Positions 1-5,428 of a stretch of DNA of 11,182 nt are shown here, piece by piece; the stretch's first letter is position 1; every line of letters begins with the position of its first letter. The notes below the pieces were generated by a model that saw only the letters and a list, made by a program, of their open reading frames with translations, had not been told where the DNA came from and did no database searches. A program made the position numbers and the translations under genes. Origin of the DNA: Candidatus Atribacteria bacterium (GTDB lineage: Bacteria; Atribacterota; Atribacteria; Atribacterales; Atribacteraceae). The stretch covers positions 1 to 11,182 of the forward strand of contig JAPLGF010000166.1 of NCBI GenBank assembly GCA_026390275.1, written 5' to 3'.

Positions 1-313
1 CGTGCATAGCCTCATTGATGGCTGCGCCGATGTTGGCCCCCTCCGGCAGCTTAATCAGCGCCGAGAAACGCGCCGCCTCGGGCAAGTAGAGCGCGCCTTT
101 TGCTTGATAATCAGCCGGGCCGATGGTGCGCCGTCCGCTGCCTTGGCCGGTCAATTCCTTCGCCGCTGCTTGAAACTTGTAGTCGGCATAGCGCAGGAAG
201 ACCAGTCCCAGCACCGGCACGGAGTACTCCGAAGACTTCAGCTTGGAGTTGGCTCGCAGCTCATCCGCCGCGGCCCACAGACGGGATTCGATGGGATTTC
301 CGTTATGGTTCAT
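1..313 (-). CDS. hsdM: Type I restriction-modification DNA methylase subunit HsdM, N-terminal part (gene continues past the left edge)
   Basis: The minus strand reads open from an ATG at 313 to the window edge (104 codons, no stop). The protein begins MNHNGNPIESRLWAAADELR, followed by a segment with SEYSVPVLGLVFLRYADYKF. This is the helical N-terminal domain (HsdM_N) of type I N6-adenine methyltransferases, which helps hold the methylase on DNA together with the specificity subunit HsdS. The catalytic SAM-binding domain would lie further left and cannot be seen. The start is supported by a strong Shine-Dalgarno stretch GGGAGGAG (326 to 319) five bases upstream, and by the family's usual start a few residues before the RLW motif. 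It is the first gene after a terminator-like hairpin, so it probably has its own promoter and heads an hsdM-hsdS-hsdR cluster (inferred). Identification is firm; function cannot be judged from the fragment. Confidence 0.9.
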   Translation of the reverse strand, partial: MNHNGNPIESRLWAAADELRANSKLKSSEYSVPVLGLVFLRYADYKFQAAAKELTGQGSGRRTIGPADYQAKGALYLPEAARFSALIKLPEGANIGAAINEAMH

Positions 314-357
314 ACGTTCTCCTCCCGATTATTTGTGGCTATCAATGAAAGCTATGG

Positions 358-388
358 TTTATAGGTAGAGTCATGCTGACCGATACAA
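358..388 (-). promoter_or_regulatory. Possible hsdM promoter with operator-like inverted repeat
   Basis: On the minus strand TTGTAT (388-383) and TATAAA (363-358) resemble -35 and -10 boxes, although the 19-base spacer is longer than ideal. Between them is a perfect short inverted repeat, GTCATGCTGAC (370-380). A second one, GTCAT-N7-ATGAC, lies just upstream at 404-420. Inverted repeats between promoter boxes are typical repressor sites, and restriction systems are often controlled this way. The boxes are only moderate matches, so this is a candidate. Confidence 0.3.
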
Positions 389-479
389 CCCCTTATTTTT
401 CAAGTCATATTTTTAATGACGGTTCTTCCTTAATCCGAAGTTACCTCTAAGAAACTGCAAAAACACTATTACAACAAAC

Positions 480-504
480 AAGGGGGGAAGTTACGCCTCC
501 CCTT
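480..504. terminator. Terminator-like GC-rich hairpin between the IS element and hsdM
   Basis: AAGGGGGG (480-487) pairs with CCTCCCCTT (496-504), with one G-T wobble, around a loop of about 8-9 bases. On the minus strand the stem is followed by GTTTGTTG, and on the plus strand by TTCTGTCT, so it could stop transcription in either direction, if weakly. It lies 12 bases beyond the transposase stop and upstream of hsdM. By the IS ends proposed here it belongs to the target DNA, with the element inserted immediately beside it. Confidence 0.5.
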
Positions 505-505
505 T

Positions 506-513
506 CTGTCTAC
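506..513. repeat. Left copy of 7-8 bp direct repeat (probable IS target-site duplication)
   Basis: CTGTCTAC occurs here and again in the same orientation at 2304-2311. The bases on both sides differ, so eight bases is the full extent. The two copies lie immediately outside the terminal inverted repeats of the insertion sequence, where a target duplication belongs. The true duplication may be seven bases (CTGTCTA) if the element begins at 513. Confidence 0.5.
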
Positions 514-515
514 GG

Positions 516-2249
516 TTACCGGGGAAACGAACCCACCAGGTTGAGGGCCTCTCGTTGTATTTGATTGGGTATCGTGGTGAGAGTGAATGCCGGAATCTCC
601 GGAATCGCCGGTACCCAGGCCTCATTCCTCACCATGGTCGATAGCTCGGCCAGCAAGCTCTGGAAGCTGTGGACCACTTCACCGCCGGGTCGTTTTCTGG
701 TATGCGCCTTCTGCAGTGCGCTTTCGGACCGCAGGGCGGGAAACACCGGTGAACCGCCTTCGTGTTCACCCGGTTCCTCGTCGTCGAAGATCAGGCTTCG
801 CCAGGCCTGGCGAAGGTGCCACTCGACATAGTAGGCCAACAGGCAGAGGAAAAGGTGGGCCCGGACCCGGTTGGTGAGACGATGATGAATGGGGCGAACC
901 TTGAGGTCAATGCCCTTGAGCGTCCGGAAGGCCCGTTCGGCCAGCGACAGGCTCTTGTAGGCCGAGACGGCCTGCTGTGGTACCCACCGGTCCGAGGGAA
1001 CGCTGGTGCGGATCACGTAGAAACCGTCCAGGGCGGCCTCTGCCGCGATGCTCTCCTCCTGGCGCCGATAAGAGAACCGCCCCTCTCCCACCGTGAACTC
1101 GAAATGCTTGGCCATGCGGTGGGTATGGGCGATTTTCCCCAGGGCCTGGCCGATCTTGCCCGCCTGCTGGAGCCGGCCCGCCGCCACGCGCTTGGCAAGC
1201 GAGGCGAGTTTCGCTTCCGTAACCGCCAGCAGTTCCCGGCGGGTGCGGAAGCGCTCTTCCGCCAGAAAGGGGTTGCGACAGACCACCAGTCTCTCCCCGG
1301 GGTAGTCGGGCGAGGTGATCTCCATCAGGTCCCGCTCGTCGAACAAAGACGGCTGCAGGTACCCCTGCCTGACCAGTTGTTTGATCGACGGGGCGCGCAA
1401 TGCGCTCACCCAGTCGATACCACCGACCGCCTGGAGCTTCTCGATCCGCATCTGCGTGAGCATTCCCCGGTCCCCGGCCAGGACCACGTGATCCAGACCG
1501 AAACGCTCTTTCAACTTGACCACCTGGTCGTCCACCGTGGTGGGATCAGCGGTGGAACCGGGAAAGGCCTGAATGGAGATCGGCCGGCCGTCCGCATCGG
1601 TCATCAGGCCGTAGACGATCTGCCGCTTGCCCATCTTCCTGTCCCGGTTGTAACCGAAAGCCGCCAGGGGGCAGTGGGAGCCTTCGTAATAGCTGGAACT
1701 GACGTCATAGAGCACGAGGCCGCCCTGGCAAAGATGACGCTTTGCCAGGGCGGTTTCAATGCGTGCTTGCCGCTTGACCAGCCAATCCATGGCTTGGTAG
1801 ATCTGGTCCACATCGGCCCCGTCGATACCCAGGTCTTCGGCCAGGGTGGTGGTGTTCCACCAGCGGATGGTGGCCAGCTTGGTCTGCGGACAGAGGATTC
1901 TGGCCACCAGCAAGGCCTCCACCAGGGTGCTTTCTCGACTCGCCTGCCGGGAGATCACCTCCGGCAGAGCGAGGGTTTGAATCATTGCCCGGACTGCCAT
2001 CACCTGCCCGTGGGATCGGGAGCGGGTAATCTCGATACCCTCATCGACCGGTACCAAGACCGCCCCCCGCAGGCTTTCCTTGACCACTGCCCGAGTTTCT
2101 TCCGGCAGATCGGTGAGGTTGGCGATGGTTTGCTGTTTCACCTTTCCCGCTTCTCGATAACTTCGTCTGAGAAGATACGTGTGGTAAACCTTATCCTTAT
2201 ATGTACGCTTGATATCTGCCAGATAAAGTCCTTTCAAGGTGTTCTTCAT
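516..2249 (-). CDS. IS1634-family transposase (DDE type)
   Basis: This 577-residue protein is a full-length cut-and-paste type transposase. The N-terminal segment around residues 19-50 (YKDKVYHTYLLRRSYREAGK) is typical of IS1634 proteins. Catalytic residues fit the DDE/RNase H fold: first Asp D182 in LYDVSSSYYEG, second Asp D260 in VVLAGDRGML, and the Glu E438 with K445 in LAERAFRTLKG, matching the E(6)K part of the IS4-like signature. No stop or frameshift interrupts it, so it may be active. The ATG at 2249 is the only reasonable start, but it lacks a clear Shine-Dalgarno sequence, which would keep expression low, as is common for transposases. Its base composition looks richer in G+C than the flanking intergenic DNA, consistent with recent arrival. 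It runs away from the ATPase operon in the same direction and ends 12 bases before a hairpin. Confidence 0.93.
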   Translation of the reverse strand: MKNTLKGLYLADIKRTYKDKVYHTYLLRRSYREAGKVKQQTIANLTDLPEETRAVVKESLRGAVLVPVDEGIEITRSRSHGQVMAVRAMIQTLALPEVISRQASRESTLVEALLVARILCPQTKLATIRWWNTTTLAEDLGIDGADVDQIYQAMDWLVKRQARIETALAKRHLCQGGLVLYDVSSSYYEGSHCPLAAFGYNRDRKMGKRQIVYGLMTDADGRPISIQAFPGSTADPTTVDDQVVKLKERFGLDHVVLAGDRGMLTQMRIEKLQAVGGIDWVSALRAPSIKQLVRQGYLQPSLFDERDLMEITSPDYPGERLVVCRNPFLAEERFRTRRELLAVTEAKLASLAKRVAAGRLQQAGKIGQALGKIAHTHRMAKHFEFTVGEGRFSYRRQEESIAAEAALDGFYVIRTSVPSDRWVPQQAVSAYKSLSLAERAFRTLKGIDLKVRPIHHRLTNRVRAHLFLCLLAYYVEWHLRQAWRSLIFDDEEPGEHEGGSPVFPALRSESALQKAHTRKRPGGEVVHSFQSLLAELSTMVRNEAWVPAIPEIPAFTLTTIPNQIQREALNLVGSFPR

Positions 2250-2288
2250 ACCGGTACCATAGCATAATGCAGGAAGAAAAGCAAGGTA

Positions 2289-2299
2289 TTTATCCGGTA
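2289..2299. repeat. Right terminal inverted repeat of the IS1634-family element
   Basis: Read inward on the minus strand this is TACCGGATAAA. Its partner at 517-527 reads TACCGGGGAAA. The matched block starts 3-4 bases inside the direct repeats on each side. The partner overlaps the last codons and stop of the transposase. Confidence 0.5.
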
Positions 2300-2303
2300 T
2301 TTA

Positions 2304-2587
2304 CTGTCTACATTCTGAGAGGCGAATGAACCCTAAACCGGCTTGGTGTGTATAGTTAGTTGGGTTATGGCTTGGGAACTTCCGCTTAAACTGTGCAAGG
2401 TTGAAAAGGAAAGCGAAATTTGATAAAAAGCATGGGAAAAAATAAGAATGACTCACCCTCAAATTAAGTCCGTTGCTCTTGCTCAAAAGGGGGGAGGCCG
2501 TTGCTCCTGGAAGGCTTTTTGGAAGAATCATCAATGGGAAGGGTCTTATCAAGGGGACATGGTATTTTTGGCTTTACCAGGAAGCAC
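2304..2587. other. Intergenic region between the IS element and the tRNA, no gene recognised
   Basis: The stretch is AT-rich near 2400-2470 and holds no reading frame with recognisable protein character. It begins with the right copy of the CTGTCTAC direct repeat (2304-2311). A 9-bp direct repeat CCGTTGCTC occurs at 2470-2478 and 2498-2506. Small stem-loops are possible, for example GGAG-N7-CTCC ahead of CCCCTTTT on the minus strand (around 2485-2515), which could be a weak terminator for the tRNA transcript. None is convincing alone. If an integrated element borders the tRNA, this is where the junction would lie, but no second copy of the tRNA 3' end is visible here. Confidence 0.5.
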
Positions 2588-2664
2588 TGGTGCGCCCGAG
2601 AGGATTTGAACCTCCAACCTGCGGCTCCGGAGGCCGACGCTCTATCCAACTGAGCTACGGGCGC
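2588..2664 (-). tRNA. tRNA-Arg (anticodon CCG)
   Basis: The minus strand folds into a standard 77-base cloverleaf. The acceptor is GCGCCCG with CGGGCGC, followed by A73 and an encoded CCA (2590-2588). The D stem is GCTC/GAGC, the anticodon loop is CTCCGGA with anticodon CCG, the variable loop has five bases, and the T arm is GGAGG-TTCAAAT-CCTCT with one G-T wobble. It reads CGG codons. The outermost anticodon-stem pair (27-43) is a T-C mismatch; the other four pairs are good. The gene starts 10 bases after the stop of the metallophosphoesterase gene on the same strand, so it is probably released from the tail of the operon transcript by processing. tRNA-Arg genes are common integration sites, which matters because mobile and restriction genes lie on its 3' side. 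Confidence 0.96.
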
Positions 2665-2674
2665 ACAAAGGGTA

Positions 2675-3406
2675 CTATTGGCCGAGAAAGAGGCGGAGAG
2701 CGAGCTCTTCGGGAAGTCCGGCTTCCCGGATTTTCTCCGCGGCGCTTTCCATATTATACTCAGTTCTCTGAATTTTGACTACCCCTTTTTCGGTATCAAA
2801 GAGGCCAAAAGAGGCCTGGGAATTTCCGTCACGGGGCTGGCCGACGCTCCCACAGTTAATGAGGTAGCGTTTCCCGGGATGGAGGATAATCTCTCCTCCC
2901 TGCTGAAAGCGGGGATGGAGGAGACGGCCCTCGTGGAGAATGTAGGCTTCCGCCTGGTGGGTATGGGCGTAGAAACACACCGGGAAGTCACTCGATACGA
3001 AGACCTCCTGGGCTACGACCGGATGATCGATGTACTCTTCCAGGGGGTGGCGAGGACTCCCATGCACCCAGAGGGCACCATGGAGTTGGGGGATGGTCTG
3101 GGGAAGAGTTTGAAGGTAGGTGGTGCTCTCTTTAGAAAGGTGTTGGCAGGTCCATCGGAGGGCCCGCTTCGGGATGGGGTTGAACCAGGTGAGGGGGAGG
3201 ACTCCCACACAGGCGGCATCGTGATTTCCCATCACCACCCGGGCGTCAGGGCGATGCATTACCCATTGGACACAGGCTTCCGGTTCGGCCCCGTAACCCA
3301 CGATATCACCCAGTATACAGAAAAAATCAACCGTGTCCAGGAGGCCGGACACGGTTTGGAGGGCATCGAAGTTTCCATGAATATCAGAGAAAATGGCGAT
3401 TCGCAT
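2675..3406 (-). CDS. Calcineurin-like metallophosphoesterase (YfcE/MJ0936-like group)
   Basis: This 243-residue cytosolic protein has the full metal-binding motif set of the family: SDIHGN (D8, H10), LGDIVGYG (D34), MGNHD (N61, H62), LWVHGSP (H115) and YAHTH (H148, H150), followed by NCGSVGQPRDGN. These residues hold two metal ions and hydrolyse a phosphoester bond. There is no signal peptide or membrane segment. The substrate cannot be predicted; relatives act on phosphodiesters or nucleotides, and many are uncharacterised. The ATG at 3406 is preceded by GGGGAG and lies 10 bases after the atpD stop, so it is the last protein gene of the ATPase operon and probably co-transcribed. Whether it serves the ATPase or is only a neighbour is unknown. 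The family call is firm. Confidence 0.92.
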   Translation of the reverse strand: MRIAIFSDIHGNFDALQTVSGLLDTVDFFCILGDIVGYGAEPEACVQWVMHRPDARVVMGNHDAACVGVLPLTWFNPIPKRALRWTCQHLSKESTTYLQTLPQTIPQLHGALWVHGSPRHPLEEYIDHPVVAQEVFVSSDFPVCFYAHTHQAEAYILHEGRLLHPRFQQGGEIILHPGKRYLINCGSVGQPRDGNSQASFGLFDTEKGVVKIQRTEYNMESAAEKIREAGLPEELALRLFLGQ

Positions 3407-3416
3407 GCCTCTCCCC

Positions 3417-4022
3417 TCAACGTTTTATACGCATTATTCTGGTGACGGACGAGCGGGCCAGCTCATCCAGCTTGAGGTTGATATATTTGATGGTTTCTTC
3501 CAAATTCGGAATGAGCACATATTCTAAGGAATTCACCCGCCGTCGGGTCTTCTGGATCTCCACCGCTAAGAGTTCAATGGCTTTTTCGGCTTCTGCCAGC
3601 TTGATCATAAGCGGGAGAACCTGAAAAAAGGAGCTCAAGGCTTCGTCGAGTTCGGCGGGGGTGGTGACCAGACTATAGGAGTACGGGTTCCCTTCTAAGT
3701 GGACATCAAAATGGGGGACCTTCACCCCGGTGATATGACGGGTGGTGACATGGAGAACGATTTTTTGTTGGGTAAGCGTGGTCACCAATTCTTTGTCTTC
3801 TTCGGAGAGCATGAGAGACGCTTTATTCTGTGCCTCAAAGGCTTTAATGATTTCCGCCTCGATATCCCGGCGGAGGGTCCGGTTTTCCCGGACAACTTTG
3901 ATGAAATCCTGAACCAGAGCATCCAGCTTGTCTTTCAAAAGCTTGTGGCCCCGTCTCGCCATCGCCAGGCGATTTTTCAGTTTCATCAATTCCATCCGGT
4001 TGGGATTAACGTTCAGTCTCAC
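3417..4022 (-). CDS. atpD: V/A-type ATPase subunit D (central rotor shaft)
   Basis: Subunit D is the long antiparallel coiled coil that turns inside the A3B3 head and, with F, connects it to the membrane ring through C. The 201-residue protein has the family's N-terminal signature LNVNPNRMELMKLKNRL near residues 3-17, followed by RRGHKLLKDK, a central variable domain, and the C-terminal signature RRVNSLEYVLIPNLEETIKYI (about 160-181). The start is GTG at 4022, with a strong AGGAGGG (4035 to 4029) six bases before it, inside the end of atpB. The atpB stop lies just two bases upstream, so translation is likely coupled. Length and ends match the family. The subunit name here follows V/A-ATPase usage and is not the F-type beta subunit. 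Confidence 0.96.
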   Translation of the reverse strand: MRLNVNPNRMELMKLKNRLAMARRGHKLLKDKLDALVQDFIKVVRENRTLRRDIEAEIIKAFEAQNKASLMLSEEDKELVTTLTQQKIVLHVTTRHITGVKVPHFDVHLEGNPYSYSLVTTPAELDEALSSFFQVLPLMIKLAEAEKAIELLAVEIQKTRRRVNSLEYVLIPNLEETIKYINLKLDELARSSVTRIMRIKR

Positions 4023-4024
4023 GT

Positions 4025-5428
4025 TTAACCCTCCTGTACGCCGGCGGCAGCTTCTTTAATCTGGACATAGTAGGTGTCGAGATATCCGTCGCGGATTCGC
4101 TTCAGTTCTTCTTTGGGGAGCATCCGCAGGAGTTCCCACCCGATATTGAGGGTCTCATCTATGGTGCGGTTTTCGTATTCACCCTGACGGATGAAGGTGG
4201 CTTCGAACCGTTCGGCAAATTTCATATAGATGCGGTCGGTGTCGGTGAGAGAGGCTTCGCCGAGGATAGTAGCCAGTTCCACCGCTTCCCGTCCCCGGGC
4301 ATAGGCGGCGAAGAGCTGGTTGGCGACATCGGAATGATCTTCCCGGGTCTTCCCTTTTCCGATTCCTTTATCACGCAGACGGGAGAGCGACGGCAAGATG
4401 TCGACCGGGGGATAAATCCCCTTGCGGTGGAGCTGCCGGCTCAAAATGATCTGCCCTTCGGTGATGTACCCGGTGAGGTCCGGGATGGGATGGGTTTTAT
4501 CGTCTTCCGGCATGGTAAGGATGGGAATCTGGGTGATGGATCCCTTCTTCCCCCGGATTCTTCCGGCCCGTTCATAGAGGGAAGCCAGGTCGGTGTAGAG
4601 ATACCCCGGATAACCACGCCGGCCGGGCACTTCTCGCCGGGCGGCGGAGATTTCCCGCAGCGCTTCGCAGTAGTTGGTCATGTCGGTGAGAATGACCAGG
4701 ACCTGCATGTCCCGGGTAAATGCCAGGTATTCCGCGGCGGTGAGGGCCATGCGGGGGGTGATGATTCGTTCGACGGCCGGGTCGTCAGCGAGGTTGATGA
4801 AGAGTACCGACCGTTCGATGGCACCGGTGTTCCGCAACTCAGCCATGAAATAGTTGGCTTCTTCAAAGGTGATTCCTAAGGCACCGAAGACCACGGCGAA
4901 CGTCTCCGTTTCCCCTAAGACCTTTGCCTGGCGAGCGATCTGGGCGGCCAGCCGGGCATGAGGAAGTCCGGAAGCCGAGAAAATCGGCAGTTTTTGGCCT
5001 CGTACCAGGGTGTTCAACCCGTCGATGGCCGAGACTCCGGTTTGAATGAAGTCAATGGGATAGTCACGGGCTACCGGGTTCATGGGGTTACCGTTGATGT
5101 CCAGACGGTCGTCGGGAAAAATCTCCGGGCCACCGTCGATGGGAACACCGGATCCGTTGAAAATACGGCCCAGGATGTCCGGTGAGACGGGAAGCTCCAT
5201 CACCCGGCCTAAGAACTTCACCCTGGCTTGTCCGATGCCGATCCCTTCTGTCCCTTCGAACACCTGGATCAGTGCTTTTCCGCTGCTGGTCATCAGCACC
5301 TGTCCCCTCTTCCGGGAGCCGTCCGAGAGCTCGATTTCCACGATTTCCATGTAGTGGGCATCGGCAACCTGTTCTACATTCAAAAGGGGGTCAGCGATTT
5401 CCGAAATGGTCGTGTATTCTTTATACAT
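4025..5428 (-). CDS. atpB: V/A-type ATPase subunit B (non-catalytic head subunit)
   Basis: B alternates with A in the A3B3 hexamer and completes the nucleotide sites from the side. The 467 residues align in layout with known B subunits: an N-terminal beta barrel (about 1-75), a nucleotide-binding-like core and a C-terminal helical bundle. The P-loop is degenerate, SASGLPHARLAAQI (151-164), lacking the Lys-Thr of a Walker A motif, as expected for this non-catalytic subunit. LPSLSRL carries R350, which corresponds to the arginine finger of Enterococcus hirae NtpB. The ATG at 5428 overlaps the end of atpA by 8 bases (ATGTATAA), with GAGGTGGAG just upstream, so expression is probably coupled to A at similar amounts. 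The gene is intact. Confidence 0.97.
   Translation of the reverse strand: MYKEYTTISEIADPLLNVEQVADAHYMEIVEIELSDGSRKRGQVLMTSSGKALIQVFEGTEGIGIGQARVKFLGRVMELPVSPDILGRIFNGSGVPIDGGPEIFPDDRLDINGNPMNPVARDYPIDFIQTGVSAIDGLNTLVRGQKLPIFSASGLPHARLAAQIARQAKVLGETETFAVVFGALGITFEEANYFMAELRNTGAIERSVLFINLADDPAVERIITPRMALTAAEYLAFTRDMQVLVILTDMTNYCEALREISAARREVPGRRGYPGYLYTDLASLYERAGRIRGKKGSITQIPILTMPEDDKTHPIPDLTGYITEGQIILSRQLHRKGIYPPVDILPSLSRLRDKGIGKGKTREDHSDVANQLFAAYARGREAVELATILGEASLTDTDRIYMKFAERFEATFIRQGEYENRTIDETLNIGWELLRMLPKEELKRIRDGYLDTYYVQIKEAAAGVQEG

Larger units (their letters stand above)
513..2303 (-). mobile_element. Insertion sequence of the IS1634 family, apparently complete
   Basis: The element is about 1.79 kb, within the usual size of the family. 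Imperfect inverted ends TACCGGGGAAA (517-527) and TACCGGATAAA (2299 to 2289, minus strand) agree at 9 of 11 positions. They are bracketed by the direct repeat CTGTCTA(C) at 506-513 and 2304-2311. The single transposase gene fills the element and its stop codon lies inside the left inverted repeat. A third TACCGG copy at 2256-2251, just before the transposase start, could be an internal transposase-binding repeat. The ends were inferred by eye from this one copy, so they may be off by a few bases. Confidence 0.6.

Noticed and set aside
517..2256. TACCGG-N6-GAAC at 517 and at 2256 (minus) as alternative inverted ends
   Set aside because: It would put the right end at the transposase start codon with no promoter inside the element, and no target duplication flanks it. 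It may instead be an internal binding repeat.
762..2267. Long plus-strand open frame (about 500 codons) across the IS element
   Set aside because: It is antisense to the transposase, which has clear DDE motifs. The plus-strand product has no recognisable domain and reflects the G+C-rich codon positions of the real gene.
423..2278. TTCTTCCT (423-430) and its reverse complement (2271-2278) as alternative IS ends
   Set aside because: No direct repeat flanks them and the match does not extend. The TACCGG ends with adjacent CTGTCTAC repeats are better supported.
1..2587. Second copy of the tRNA 3' end as an attachment site
   Set aside because: I looked for parts of the T arm and acceptor sequence left of the tRNA and found none in the window. 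The copy, if any, lies outside.
2473..2778. Plus-strand frame encoding RPRGFEPPTCGSGGRRSIQL
   Set aside because: This is the well-known false protein produced by translating the reverse strand of a tRNA gene.
2678..3445. Plus-strand open frame of about 255 codons opposite the metallophosphoesterase
   Set aside because: The minus strand carries all metal-binding motifs and a proper ribosome site; the plus-strand frame is a shadow.
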